DNA of 64,000 nt from Pelagimonas sp. (GCA_025210455.1 JAOARQ010000002.1:248001-312000), one strand, 5' to 3'; shown: positions 20,518 through 30,156, numbered from the stretch's first letter. Translations and numbers: made by a program. Notes: generated by a model not told the origin, from the sequence alone.

Positions 20518-21492
20518 ATGTCCGACCCCCAGCAGACTCCAGAGCAGAACGCCCAGCAGGGGCAAGTCTCGGACGCGGTACGTGGCAATTGGGTGGATAC
20601 CCTCGCCCCATCCGCCACCCGCCCCTATCTGCGCCTCAGCCGGGCAGATCGTCCGATTGGCACATGGCTGTTGCTACTACCCTGCTGGTGGGGGCTGTTG
20701 CTGGCGATGATCAATGATGGCCAGATGCGCCCCTTTGATCTGTGGATTTTTGCCAGCTGCGCGCTGGGGGCCTGGCTCATGCGTGGGGCTGGATGCACCT
20801 GGAACGATATCACCGATCGTGATTTCGATGGATCCGTGGCCCGCACCGCTTCGCGGCCGATCCCATCAGGTCAGGTGACCGTCAAAGGCGCGCTGGCCTG
20901 GGCTGTCGCACAGGCGCTGATCTCATTTTGCATTCTCCTGACCTACCCAAGCGCTGCCATTCTGCTGGGGGTGATCTCTATCCTGCCCGTGGCGACCTAT
21001 CCCTTTGCCAAGCGTTTCACCTGGTGGCCACAGGTCTTTCTGGGCATCGCCTTTAACTGGGGCGCGCTGCTGGCCTGGGCTGCGCATAGCAACAGTCTGG
21101 GTTGGCCTGCGGTGCTGCTATACCTGTCGGGCATGGCTTGGACCCTGTTTTACGACACCATATACGCCCATCAGGACAAAGAAGATGATGCGTTGATCGG
21201 GGTGAAATCCACCGCCCGCCTGTTTGGCGATGACACGCCCAAATGGCTGGCACGTTTTCTGGTGATCACCGTCGCCCTGATGGGCGCCGCCATCGTTCTG
21301 GCAGCCCCATCCGGGGAACCGCTCAAACTGATCATCATGCTGGCCGGGCCCTGGGCCATGGGCTGGCACATGATCTGGCAAATGCGCAAATTAAACATCG
21401 ACGACCCCGCCGGCCTTTTGCACCTCTTTCGCGCGAATAAAATCACCGGACTCATCCCCGTGCTGTTTTTTGCCGTCGCATTGATCGCCTGA
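20518..21492 (+). CDS. ubiA: 4-hydroxybenzoate polyprenyltransferase
   Basis: 324 residues; an integral membrane enzyme that attaches the polyprenyl tail to 4-hydroxybenzoate in ubiquinone synthesis. The first aspartate-rich motif is NDITDRDFDGSVARTASRP and the second is YDTIYAHQDKEDDALIGVKS; both bind Mg-diphosphate. Around eight or nine hydrophobic helices are visible. It is divergent from rsmE with almost no gap. Monocistronic. Confidence 0.95.
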   Translation: MSDPQQTPEQNAQQGQVSDAVRGNWVDTLAPSATRPYLRLSRADRPIGTWLLLLPCWWGLLLAMINDGQMRPFDLWIFASCALGAWLMRGAGCTWNDITDRDFDGSVARTASRPIPSGQVTVKGALAWAVAQALISFCILLTYPSAAILLGVISILPVATYPFAKRFTWWPQVFLGIAFNWGALLAWAAHSNSLGWPAVLLYLSGMAWTLFYDTIYAHQDKEDDALIGVKSTARLFGDDTPKWLARFLVITVALMGAAIVLAAPSGEPLKLIIMLAGPWAMGWHMIWQMRKLNIDDPAGLLHLFRANKITGLIPVLFFAVALIA

Positions 21493-21552
21493 TTGCGAAA
21501 CCGCGCCTACGCGCGTATCAGGTTTGCAGACTAATACGGGAATTCATCCGCA

Positions 21553-23517
21553 ATGCGACTTTCGTCGATTGTCATTTCAGCCTCCACCTTCGTAGCCGCC
21601 GCTGCCGTCAGCCTTGTTGCAGCAAAGTTTGCAGTGGGGGCTATCGAGACCGCCTCCAGAACCGATGTTCTTGGAGAGCTCGACCAAGAAGGCCTGACAT
21701 GGGCCGAAGTCGACACCAATGGTTTGCAGGTTTTCCTGATTGGCACCGCACCGGACGAAGCCATGCGGTTTCGCGCGCTTAGCGTTGCAGGCCGCGTTGT
21801 GGATGCCGCGCGGGTGATCGACCAGATGCTGGTCGAAGAGGCCGAAGAACTGGCCCCACCGCGGTTTTCCATCGAAATCCTGCGCAATGATGCAGGTGTT
21901 TCTGTCATCGGTCTTGTGCCGACCAGCACAGATCGCGCAGCCTTGATGGACGATTTCAAAGCTGCCGTAGGCGAAAAAGACGTGATTGACCTGCTTGAAA
22001 GCGCAGACTTTCCCGCGCCGCAGGGCTGGATAGCGGCGGTTGATTTTGCCACATCGGCGCTGCGCGACCTGCCGCGCTCAAAGATCTCGGTAGCGGCAGA
22101 CCGCGTTGCCATCACCGCCATGAGCGACAGCGAACAGGTGCGTGTGCGTCTGCAAACCACGCTGAACCGCCGCAAACCGGATGATCTGGAACTGGATCTG
22201 GATATTTCTGCACCGCGCCCGGTGATTTCGCCCTTCTCACTGCGCTTTGTGATTGACGAGGAAGGCGCCCGGTTTGACGCCTGCTCTGCCGATACTGAAG
22301 CCGCGCGCGAAGAAATTCTCGATGCGGCTATGTCGGCTGGGCTTGAGGGGAAATCCTCCTGCACGCTGGGTCTTGGTACGCCGTCACGCCGCTGGGGCAG
22401 TGCCGCCAGCATTGCCATCGACAGCCTTGCGGAACTGGGTGGCGGCACGCTGACCTTTGCCAATGCAGACATTCAGCTGCAAGCGCTGGAAGGCACGGAT
22501 GAGGCCCTGTTTGATCGCGTTGTTGGCGAGCTGGAAAATGCGCTACCGGGAGTCTTTGCCCTGAAAGCCGTGCTGCCGAAACCTGTGGATCAATCCGAAG
22601 AAGGCCCACCGGAGTTCACCGCCACGCTCTCTCCCGAAGGTGAGGTACAGCTGCGTGGGCGACTGGCTTCGGAAATTGCGCGCCAGACGGCAGACAGCTA
22701 TGCCCGCGCCCGCTTTACATCGGGGGCGGTCTATACTGCTGCACGGTTGGCTGAAAACCTGCCGATGGATTGGTCAGCCCGCACCTTAGCCGGGATCGAA
22801 GTTCTGTCGATGCTCAACAACGGCTCGGTCACCGTGCAGCCTGACAGCGTTGTGGTTGCCGGTCAGACCGGCAATCCTGACGCCAAAGCGCAGATTACCT
22901 CGCTGCTCAGCTCCAAGCTTGGGGATAACGAAAGCTTTGATATTCGCGTTGAATATGTCGAACGGCTTGACCCGACCCTTGGCATCCCCAAACCCGAAGA
23001 ATGCCCGGGGCTGATCCTGGAAATCATCGGGGATCGTAAAATCGCCTTTGAACCGGGGGCCGCAACGCTGGATGCCTCGGCGGCAGACATCATGGATGAT
23101 CTGGCAGAGCTTTTGAAAAAATGCGGCGAGATCCCGCTGGAGATCGGTGGCCACACCGATAGTCAGGGGCGCGAGGTAATGAACCAGCAGCTCAGCCAGG
23201 AACGGGCGCAGGCGGTTCTGGATGCATTGCTGCAGCGGCGCGTGCCCACACGCTCTTATGCCGTCAAAGGCTACGGCGAAACCCAACCGATTGCCGACAA
23301 CGGCACCGCCGAAGGGCGCGAAGAAAACCGCCGTATTGAATTCAAACTGCTCGCGCCCGAACCCGAGCCCGCAGCGGCAGATGCTGCTTCTCAGGATGGC
23401 ACCCCCGCAGCGGAGGAGGAGGGCGCGACAGCGACCGAGGACGCCGCCGCCGAACCATCTGCAACAGGCGAAACAAACAATAACGGGGACACCGAAGCCC
23501 CTGCGGAAGGAAACTGA
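21553..23517 (+). CDS. OmpA family protein with BON-like domains
   Basis: 654 residues. An N-terminal signal or anchor helix (IVISASTFVAAAAVSLVAAKFA) is followed by several regions resembling BON domains (for example WAEVDTNGLQVFLIGTAPDE and SVTVQPDSVVVAGQTGNP), then an OmpA C-terminal peptidoglycan-binding domain (IAFEPGAATLDASAADIM, GGHTDSQGREVMNQQLSQ.RA, GYGETQPIADN, EGREENRRIEF). It ends in a low-complexity Ala/Glu/Pro tail. Probably periplasmic, linking membrane to cell wall. One base separates its stop from the next ATG, so a functional partnership with that small protein is likely. Confidence 0.85.
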   Translation: MRLSSIVISASTFVAAAAVSLVAAKFAVGAIETASRTDVLGELDQEGLTWAEVDTNGLQVFLIGTAPDEAMRFRALSVAGRVVDAARVIDQMLVEEAEELAPPRFSIEILRNDAGVSVIGLVPTSTDRAALMDDFKAAVGEKDVIDLLESADFPAPQGWIAAVDFATSALRDLPRSKISVAADRVAITAMSDSEQVRVRLQTTLNRRKPDDLELDLDISAPRPVISPFSLRFVIDEEGARFDACSADTEAAREEILDAAMSAGLEGKSSCTLGLGTPSRRWGSAASIAIDSLAELGGGTLTFANADIQLQALEGTDEALFDRVVGELENALPGVFALKAVLPKPVDQSEEGPPEFTATLSPEGEVQLRGRLASEIARQTADSYARARFTSGAVYTAARLAENLPMDWSARTLAGIEVLSMLNNGSVTVQPDSVVVAGQTGNPDAKAQITSLLSSKLGDNESFDIRVEYVERLDPTLGIPKPEECPGLILEIIGDRKIAFEPGAATLDASAADIMDDLAELLKKCGEIPLEIGGHTDSQGREVMNQQLSQERAQAVLDALLQRRVPTRSYAVKGYGETQPIADNGTAEGREENRRIEFKLLAPEPEPAAADAASQDGTPAAEEEGATATEDAAAEPSATGETNNNGDTEAPAEGN

Positions 23518-23518
23518 G

Positions 23519-23845
23519 ATGGATAGATCGCAGTTCATCATTGTCACGGCCATCATCCTTTTCGTGGCCTTCTGTCTGGGCTGGTTTGCCCATTGGCTGG
23601 TGCATCGCTTCCGCCGTGTCAGTCAGGCTGATATGGATCAGCTTGAACGCATGAGCCAGGAGCTGCACGAAGCAGAGGAAACCCGCGATCAGGCAATCAC
23701 CTATCTGCAACAACGCGAGGCCGAGCTGACCAATCAGCTGGCGCAGACCGAAGCCGAGCTTTCTGCCGCGATGGATGGCCTGCGCGAAGCGCGTCAGGAA
23801 GCCGAAGAAATGCGGGTATATGTTGAGCGTATTCAGCAAAGCTGA
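23519..23845 (+). CDS. small membrane-anchored coiled-coil protein
   Basis: 108 residues from the ATG at 23519, one base after the OmpA-family stop. One transmembrane helix (about residues 7-25, IIVTAIILFVAFCLGWFAHW) is followed by a long heptad-patterned coiled coil rich in Glu, Gln and Ala up to the C-terminus. No family name known to me. The tight junction with the OmpA/BON gene suggests that they act together in the envelope. Confidence 0.75.
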   Translation: MDRSQFIIVTAIILFVAFCLGWFAHWLVHRFRRVSQADMDQLERMSQELHEAEETRDQAITYLQQREAELTNQLAQTEAELSAAMDGLREARQEAEEMRVYVERIQQS

Positions 23846-23947
23846 TCGCGCCCCCCGCAAACATGAAGTTTTTCTGAATCTCTTTCGAAATACCTGACAG
23901 GTGCCCGGGAAAGACCTAAAGACAGGCGCCAAACCTAGGAGCTGTTG

Positions 23948-24820
23948 ATGTCACAAATTATTTCCGCCCTGTCCGAAGTCTCATCTCGCTATGAAGCACT
24001 TTTTGTTGACCTCTGGGGCTGCGTTCACAACGGGGTCACAGCCTTCCCCGAAGCTGTCGCTGCATTGCAGCAGTATCGCGCGACCGGTGGTATTGTGGTT
24101 CTGGTCACCAATTCGCCCCGCCCGCGCAGCGGCGTTGAACAGCAGCTGAAGGTCTTTGGCGTGCCAGACGATGCCTACGACGCGATTGCCACCTCAGGCG
24201 ATTCGGCGCGCTCGGCCATGTTCCAGGGGGCGGTTGGCGAAAAGGTCTGGTTCATCGGCCAAGCACACGAAACCGCGTTCTTCCAGCCTTTGTCGATCCT
24301 TGAACACCCCAAAGAAATCGAAATGGCCCCGCTGGATGAGGCCGAGGGTATTGTCTGCTGCGGCCCGGAAGATCCAATGGCGGATCCTGATGCGATGCGC
24401 CCGCAGTTCTTGCTGACCAAACAGCGTGGTCTAAAGCTGCTTTGCGCCAACCCCGACATTGTTGTCGACCGCGGTGAAACCCGCGAATGGTGCGCCGGGG
24501 CCTTGGCCAAACTCTACACTGAAATGGGCGGTGAAAGCCTGTATTTCGGCAAACCCCATCCGCCAATCTATGATCTGGCGCGCCGTCGTCTGGCGGCGAT
24601 CAAACCTGGCATTTCTGACGCCTCTATTCTGGCAATCGGCGATGGTCCGCAGACAGACATTTCCGGAGCCATGGGGGAAGATCTTGATTCCCTGTTTATT
24701 TCCGGTGGTCTGGCACGCTCGGAAACAAAAACCACCGATCAACCAGAGGTAGAAGCTCTCAACTCCTATCTGGAAAAGGAAAAAATCGCTCCGACCTTTA
24801 GCATCGGTATGCTGCGTTAA
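23948..24820 (+). CDS. HAD-superfamily hydrolase (TIGR01459-type, class IIA)
   Basis: 290 residues from the ATG at 23948, preceded by AGGAG; a TTG one codon earlier is less likely. The nucleophile motif is VDLWGCVHNG; the threonine/serine motif is VTNSPRPRSGVE; the lysine and acid motifs come in KPHPPIYDLA and AIGDGPQTDISGA. These define a class IIA HAD phosphatase related to the NagD/PgpA group. The substrate is not known; small phosphorylated metabolites are usual. Confidence 0.85.
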   Translation: MSQIISALSEVSSRYEALFVDLWGCVHNGVTAFPEAVAALQQYRATGGIVVLVTNSPRPRSGVEQQLKVFGVPDDAYDAIATSGDSARSAMFQGAVGEKVWFIGQAHETAFFQPLSILEHPKEIEMAPLDEAEGIVCCGPEDPMADPDAMRPQFLLTKQRGLKLLCANPDIVVDRGETREWCAGALAKLYTEMGGESLYFGKPHPPIYDLARRRLAAIKPGISDASILAIGDGPQTDISGAMGEDLDSLFISGGLARSETKTTDQPEVEALNSYLEKEKIAPTFSIGMLR

Positions 24821-24925
24821 ACGCACAGGGGCTTGATTTTTCTGCGGGTGCAAAGTAACAATGTTGCGAAACCTTTCCACCGAGGGTGTGAATATTACCC
24901 GGCGGAACATGCTTGAGAGGGCGAA

Positions 24926-25369
24926 ATGTTGGACAACCTGCCGCGCGGAACGATCTGCATCGAAGATATCGAAATGGGCATGTCGCGGTATCTGCGCAAG
25001 CAGATCACCGACAAGGACATCGAACTGTTTGCCGAAGTCTCGACCGACCGCAATCCGGTGCACTTGGATGATGATTATGCCAATGACACCATCTTTGAAG
25101 GCCGCATTGCCCATGGCATGCTGACCGCCGGGCTGATTTCGGCGGTCATCGGTGAACAACTGCCCGGGCACGGCACGGTGTATATGGGCCAGACCCTGAA
25201 GTTTCTGGCCCCGGTCCGCCCCGGCGATGTTGTCTATGCCGAGGTAAAAGTGGCCGATATCGACCATGCCAAGCGCCGTGTGACGCTGGATTGCCATTGC
25301 TCGGTTGATGGCAAGAAAGTGCTGATTGGCGAAGCCAAGGTTCTGGCACCGTCGCGCAAGTTCGACTGA
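24926..25369 (+). CDS. MaoC-like enoyl-CoA hydratase
   Basis: 147 residues; a single hot-dog fold. The catalytic motif reads STDRNPVHLDDDYA (Asp and His placed as in PhaJ-type R-specific hydratases), then GRIAHGMLTAGLISAVIG, which forms the second conserved block. Probably hydrates trans-2-enoyl-CoA, linking beta-oxidation with PHA synthesis or other acyl-CoA chemistry. GAGAGGG precedes the ATG. Convergent with the next gene. Confidence 0.88.
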   Translation: MLDNLPRGTICIEDIEMGMSRYLRKQITDKDIELFAEVSTDRNPVHLDDDYANDTIFEGRIAHGMLTAGLISAVIGEQLPGHGTVYMGQTLKFLAPVRPGDVVYAEVKVADIDHAKRRVTLDCHCSVDGKKVLIGEAKVLAPSRKFD

Positions 25370-25381
25370 TCCCAGAAGCGT

Positions 25382-26422
25382 TTACATGCAGGCCGCGACA
25401 CGGAACCCTTCGGGGATCTCATCGCGGCCTTCCAATATCAGATCCGCCATGACCTGCGCCACTTTGGGGGCCATGCCAAAGCCGATCTTGAACCCCCCAT
25501 TTGCCACATAATGCCCGGGGCGATCCGGCCAGGCCCCAAGGATCGGTGCCCGCGTTTTCGCCCTTGGGCGCACCCCGGCCCAGCGCGCGATCACCTCAGC
25601 CCCCTTCAGGTCCGGCAGGATATCGCGGGCGCGGGCGATCAGCTCATCGGTTTGGGCATCGGTGCTGTTGGGGTCGTCGAATTCACGCTCAGAGGTGGAT
25701 CCAACCGCGACAGTGCCATCTGCATGCGGAATGATATGCAACGCCTGCGCAAAGATCTGCGGCGCTTGCCGCGCCTCATAGCGAAACAGCGCTGACTGGC
25801 CTTTCACCCCATCACCAACCTTTTTGCCTAGTTCCTCTGACATAGCGCGCAGCCCCTGCCAGCCGGTGGCCCAGACCACCGCGCCCTCATCACTGGCTTG
25901 TGTGGTAATTTCCGTGCCCCGCGCGTTCAACGCCGCAACCAAGGCGTCACAGGCCCCGCGCGGGCGCATTCTGGCCGTCAGCGTGTCATAGATCAGCAGC
26001 CCGGTTGGGCTGTCAGGGGCAAAGTTTCCTGCTTCCGCGCAGGACACAACCCGCCATTCCGCCTTGCCCTGCCAAAGCTCCTGCGCCCCCAGCGCGCGCT
26101 CCTGCGCCAATGCCAGCGTGTGGTCGTCTGCGATGGGCTGCAAACGTCCGGTGCGCCCATAGCCCGCTGAAACACCGCCTTCGGCCTCGACCTCCTGCCA
26201 AAAGCCTTCCGCCATAATCAGGCTTTCAAACTGAAAGGCTTTCTTGGGGTTCCAGTTTTCCGGCACATGCGGTGCTAGCGCGCCAACGAGACCGCCGGAT
26301 GAGCCCGCCCCCGGCCCATAGGGGTCAACAACGCGCACCTTTGCCCCGCGCTGCACGCAGGCCCAAGCCACCGACAAGCCAAAGGCCCCTGCCCCGCGCA
26401 CCGTCACATCTACGCTTGTCAT
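25382..26422 (-). CDS. FAD-dependent oxidoreductase (DAO fold), possible stand-alone MnmC oxidase
   Basis: 346 residues. The N-terminal dinucleotide-binding motif is VRGAGAFGLSVAWACVQRG; the second FAD-contacting region is GAGSSGGLVGALAPHVP, which resembles the GASGN...G.L.P region of the MnmC oxidase domain; the C-terminal FAD region is ARWAGVRPRAKTRAP...YVANGGFKIGF. It is divergent from mnmD, the methylase half of MnmC, 49 bases apart. The reasonable inference is a separate oxidase that removes the carboxymethyl group from cmnm5(s2)U34 in tRNA. ThiO/glycine oxidase is the alternative. Confidence 0.75.
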   Translation of the reverse strand: MTSVDVTVRGAGAFGLSVAWACVQRGAKVRVVDPYGPGAGSSGGLVGALAPHVPENWNPKKAFQFESLIMAEGFWQEVEAEGGVSAGYGRTGRLQPIADDHTLALAQERALGAQELWQGKAEWRVVSCAEAGNFAPDSPTGLLIYDTLTARMRPRGACDALVAALNARGTEITTQASDEGAVVWATGWQGLRAMSEELGKKVGDGVKGQSALFRYEARQAPQIFAQALHIIPHADGTVAVGSTSEREFDDPNSTDAQTDELIARARDILPDLKGAEVIARWAGVRPRAKTRAPILGAWPDRPGHYVANGGFKIGFGMAPKVAQVMADLILEGRDEIPEGFRVAACM

Positions 26423-26471
26423 TCTCGCCCCCTAAGGTCAAAACGTCAGGGATCTTCTAAGGACTTTCCCC

Positions 26472-27137
26472 ATGACAGACCAGAGCCTGGACTGGCGCGA
26501 CGAGGTTCCTGTCTCGCTGCGCTTTGATGACCCTTATTATTCGCTGGAAAACGGACTGGCGGAAACGCGGCATGTGTTTTTGCAGGGCAATGATCTGCCA
26601 GCGCGGTTTTGTGATGGGTTCCATGTGGCCGAGCTGGGCTTTGGCACCGGGTTGAACCTGCTGGCCACGCTACATCTGTGGCGCAGCAGCGGGCAGACTG
26701 GTCAGCTGCGGTTCACAACCTTCGAAGCCTTTCCTTTGAATGGCCCCGAAATGATACGCGCACAAAGCGCCTTTCCCGAACTTGCCAGAATCGCCGCCGA
26801 TCTGGCCCCCTTTTGGCACGATGATGCGCGTGACATCACCCTGCCGGATCTGCGATTTTCCATGATTGAGGGGGACGCACGCGAAACACTGGCGCAATGG
26901 CCAGAGCAGGCGGATGCCTGGTTTCTTGATGGGTTTTCCCCGGCCAAAAACCCAGAACTCTGGTCTGATACACTGATGTCGGATGTGGCAGAGCACACAG
27001 CCACAGGCGGTACCATTGCGACCTATACCGCCGCAGGCCATGTGCGACGCGCCCTTGCCGCTGCAGGGCTAGAGGTGACACGGGTGCCCGGCTACGGTCG
27101 CAAGCGACACATGACAACCGCGCATAAACCCGGCTGA
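26472..27137 (+). CDS. mnmD: tRNA 5-methylaminomethyl-2-thiouridine methyltransferase
   Basis: 221 residues. It corresponds to the N-terminal methylase half of bifunctional MnmC: RFDDPYYSLENGLAETRHVFLQGN is divided by the familiar YS...G..E..HVF pattern, the SAM loop is AELGFGTGLNLL, and DAWFLDGFSPAKNPELW is the signature block. It makes mnm5(s2)U at tRNA position 34. The oxidase half is not fused; a divergent FAD enzyme next door may supply it. Confidence 0.92.
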   Translation: MTDQSLDWRDEVPVSLRFDDPYYSLENGLAETRHVFLQGNDLPARFCDGFHVAELGFGTGLNLLATLHLWRSSGQTGQLRFTTFEAFPLNGPEMIRAQSAFPELARIAADLAPFWHDDARDITLPDLRFSMIEGDARETLAQWPEQADAWFLDGFSPAKNPELWSDTLMSDVAEHTATGGTIATYTAAGHVRRALAAAGLEVTRVPGYGRKRHMTTAHKPG

Positions 27138-27148
27138 AAAGACATAAC

Positions 27149-28018
27149 ATGGCCCAGCAAAACACCCGCACTGGCATCTGGTTAATGGTACTGACCACCT
27201 TGCTTTTTGCCCTGCAGGATGGGGTCTCAAAGCATCTGGCCAGCGAATATAATTCCATGATGGTGGTGATGATCCGCTATTGGTTTTTCGCCGCCTTTGT
27301 TATCGCCATGGCCGCGCGACATGCGGGCGGGTTGAAAGCAGCCGCGCAAAGCGGCATGCCGCGTTTGCAGATCACCCGTGGCGCGCTGCTGGCGCTTGAG
27401 ATCATCGTTGCCATTCTAGCCTTTGTTCTGCTGGGATTGGTTGAAACCCATGCGGTTTTTGCCTGCTATCCGCTGATCATCGCCGCCCTATCTGGCCCGG
27501 TTCTAGGGGAAAAGGTCGGCTGGCGGCGCTGGGTGGCGATCGGCATTGGCTTTATTGGGATGCTGATCATCCTGAACCCCTCATCCGGCGTGTTTTCCAT
27601 CTATGCGCTGGTGCCACTGCTGTCTGCGGTAATGTTCGCCATCTACGGCCTGCTGACCCGCTATGTGGCGCGTACTGACAGTGCCTCGACCTCGTTCTTT
27701 TATACGGGCATTGCCGGGTTGGTGGTGTCTACCTTGATCGGTATCTGGTTCTGGGAACCGATGACCGGGCGCGATTGGGCCTGGATGATTGCGCTGTGCA
27801 TGAATGGCGCTGCTGGGCATTTCACCCTGATCAAGTGTTACGAAGTCGCCGAAGCCAGCGCAGTGCAGCCTTTTGCCTATCTGCAGCTTCCGTTCGCTGC
27901 GATGCTGGGGATGATTGTCTTTGGGGAAGCCCTGCGCACGAATGTTGCCATAGGGGCCGCAATCATTGTGGGCGCAGGGTTGTTCACGCTGTGGCGTGCC
28001 CAACGGGCCAAGGATTAA
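27149..28018 (+). CDS. EamA/DMT family transporter
   Basis: 289 residues with about ten transmembrane helices in two EamA repeats; GPVLGEKVGWRRWVAIGIGF and, in the second half, GMIVFGEALRTNVAIGAAII are the paired end-of-repeat motifs. Substrate unknown (metabolite or amino-acid export is usual). Starts 11 bases after mnmD and probably shares its transcript. Confidence 0.88.
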   Translation: MAQQNTRTGIWLMVLTTLLFALQDGVSKHLASEYNSMMVVMIRYWFFAAFVIAMAARHAGGLKAAAQSGMPRLQITRGALLALEIIVAILAFVLLGLVETHAVFACYPLIIAALSGPVLGEKVGWRRWVAIGIGFIGMLIILNPSSGVFSIYALVPLLSAVMFAIYGLLTRYVARTDSASTSFFYTGIAGLVVSTLIGIWFWEPMTGRDWAWMIALCMNGAAGHFTLIKCYEVAEASAVQPFAYLQLPFAAMLGMIVFGEALRTNVAIGAAIIVGAGLFTLWRAQRAKD

Positions 28019-28074
28019 GATCGCCTCCAAAAGGGCGTCTGATTTTCTCAACCGCTGGACTTTTGAAAATAGCC

Positions 28075-28150
28075 CAGTCCCTGACCGCGGGTGAGGGCAA
28101 AGCCCCCGCCCATGGGGGCGGTCGGGGGCTGGGCGGCGTCGCCGCCCAAA
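28075..28150 (-). repeat. GC-rich palindromic intergenic repeat, copy C (reverse)
   Basis: The core of the repeat found at 12160 and 14610, here inverted: CAGTCCCTGACCGCGGGT through AAGCCCCCGCCCATGGGGGC to GGTCGGGGGCTGG. The flanks have diverged, but ACCAGGTG at about 28171 matches the outer end of copies A and B. It lies between convergent EamA and slt genes, where it could end transcription from either side. Confidence 0.8.
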
Positions 28151-28206
28151 TATTCGGCACTTGAAGTTCCACCAGGTGCCCAGCGCGTTTTCTATGCAAA
28201 GCAGAC

Positions 28207-30156
28207 TTAGTTCCCCACCTTCATCGTACTACCAACCAGTTCTTTGGAAAACGTCACCGGATGCGGTGGTTGGCCTAGCCGGGCGCGGTAGACTGGCAGG
28301 CTTTCTGTCACGCGCATCACATAGTTCCGCGTTTCATCAAAGGGGATATGTTCGATCCAATCGACGATATCCATGCGCCCTTTCAACGGGTTGCCAAACT
28401 GGCCCATCCATTTTTCCGGGCGCGACGGCCCGGCGTTATACCCCGCCGACATCATCACAGCATTGCCGCCAAAGCGGTCTGACAGCTCGGCCAGATAGGC
28501 GGCCCCCAGCGTGGCGTTATAGGCCGGATCCGTCAGCAGTTTGTCTTTGCCGTAGGCCAGATCCAGCTTGCTCGAGACCTCTTTTGCGGTGCGCGGCATC
28601 AGTTGCATCAGCCCGCGCGCACCCGCGCCCGAGATCACCTTGGGGTCAAATTCGGATTCACGGCGCGAGATGGCCAGAACCAGCTCTTTCGGCACCGCAA
28701 AATCGCGCGCCACCAGATCAGGGTGCAGCGCGTAGTAAGGCCCCGGCAATTCGATGCTTTCCTGCGCCGCACGTTTGCCCAGCATCACCTGAATATGCGG
28801 GCGGCGCATCTGGATCAGCATTGATCCCAGCTGACCTTTGCCCTGCCGATCCAAGCCCTCTGAAAGATGGGTCAAAAAGCGCTCGGCCAAATCCAGCTCA
28901 CCGGCGCGCAGCAAAACAATCGCCGCGCGAAACACCGATGATCGGGTGAACTCTGCCTGACGCCAGTCGCCAAAATCTTCTGTGCCGGCCAGCGCAGGAT
29001 CAGGCGCGATGCCGCCACGTTCCGCCGCCAGCAACCCATAGAAAGAGGTCTGGAATTTGGCCCCTTCGGCATAGGCGGCACGCGCAGCTTTCTTATTGCC
29101 AAGCGCCTCATGCGCCCGCCCCTGCCAATAGCCCGCGCGCCCCAAAGAAATCGGTGTCCAGACCGCCTGGCGGAAACGTTTGAAATGGGTCAGCGCCTGA
29201 TCCGGTTTGTTCAGAAAGCGCAGCGCCAGATAGCCCGACAGCCACTCCAGATCCGCAAAGTTGCTGCCCTTTTCCAGCCCATGCTGCGAAGCAAGCTGAT
29301 AGGCCACTTTGTGATTGCCCGCGCGCATCTGCCTGCGCACCAGATCGCGCCGGGGCCGGGCCCAGGGTTCGGCCTGCCCCAGAAGCTTTGCGGATTTTGA
29401 ACGCTCAAGCAGCAGTTCAACCGCTTCGGCACGCCGCCCTTTGCGATAGCGCCAGTTGAAACGTTCAAAGGCCAGACCGGGATCAGATTGCAGGGCCTCA
29501 GGCACCTTGCCGATCAAGGTATCCACCCCCGGCGCCTGCGCGCGCAATGCCAGCCGCGCCTCGGCCAGAGCCTGCCAATCCTTATCAACCAACGGCACCA
29601 TCGCTGCCGCATTTTTCGCCCAGCCTTTCCAGAGCGCCATATCCAGCCGTTCTGTGTGCAGGGGGGTAACCAATTTCTTCCAATCGTTCAGAAAGGCCTG
29701 TCGTTCATCACTGGACAGCGCAAGCGACGTCCAGGCAGATTTGATTACCTCTTCGGCCTGTGTCTTTTGGCCCTGTGCCTTCAGAACCCGTGCCAGCGAC
29801 AGCGCGCCCGACCCGGTTCTGGGCGTATAGCCATCATAAAAGGCGGCAATCTGCGATCTGCGCGCCTCATTCATGGCAATTTCGACGTTCTCTTTCAGAT
29901 AAGGCAGACCGGGCCAGTTTGGATTGCGCGCCAGAAAATCCATCGCCAGCTGCGCATCGCCATTTCCTGCCCGCAGATAATGCCAGAGAATCACATCAAG
30001 CGATTCCCGACCATCTGTGCGCGCCTCGATTCGGGCGGCAGCCCAGTTGCCATCGCGCATTGCGCGCATCGCCTTTTGCAAACCCTCCCCGGTTTGCTGC
30101 GCCGAAACAGCGCAGGTGGTGCATAGGATCAATACCAGGGCAATCAAACGCGACAT
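28207..30156 (-). CDS. soluble-type lytic murein transglycosylase
   Basis: 649 residues from the ATG at 30156; the start gives a clean signal peptide (LIALVLILCTTCAVSAQ). A long superhelical U/L domain is followed by a C-terminal SLT domain: ISRRESEFDP carries the catalytic glutamate, then GARGLMQLMPRTA, GYNAGPSRPEKW and PFDETRNYVMRV. It cleaves peptidoglycan to 1,6-anhydro ends during wall remodelling and recycling. The upstream GGAGA is somewhat distant from the ATG. Divergent from dapA. Confidence 0.93.
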   Translation of the reverse strand: MSRLIALVLILCTTCAVSAQQTGEGLQKAMRAMRDGNWAAARIEARTDGRESLDVILWHYLRAGNGDAQLAMDFLARNPNWPGLPYLKENVEIAMNEARRSQIAAFYDGYTPRTGSGALSLARVLKAQGQKTQAEEVIKSAWTSLALSSDERQAFLNDWKKLVTPLHTERLDMALWKGWAKNAAAMVPLVDKDWQALAEARLALRAQAPGVDTLIGKVPEALQSDPGLAFERFNWRYRKGRRAEAVELLLERSKSAKLLGQAEPWARPRRDLVRRQMRAGNHKVAYQLASQHGLEKGSNFADLEWLSGYLALRFLNKPDQALTHFKRFRQAVWTPISLGRAGYWQGRAHEALGNKKAARAAYAEGAKFQTSFYGLLAAERGGIAPDPALAGTEDFGDWRQAEFTRSSVFRAAIVLLRAGELDLAERFLTHLSEGLDRQGKGQLGSMLIQMRRPHIQVMLGKRAAQESIELPGPYYALHPDLVARDFAVPKELVLAISRRESEFDPKVISGAGARGLMQLMPRTAKEVSSKLDLAYGKDKLLTDPAYNATLGAAYLAELSDRFGGNAVMMSAGYNAGPSRPEKWMGQFGNPLKGRMDIVDWIEHIPFDETRNYVMRVTESLPVYRARLGQPPHPVTFSKELVGSTMKVGN

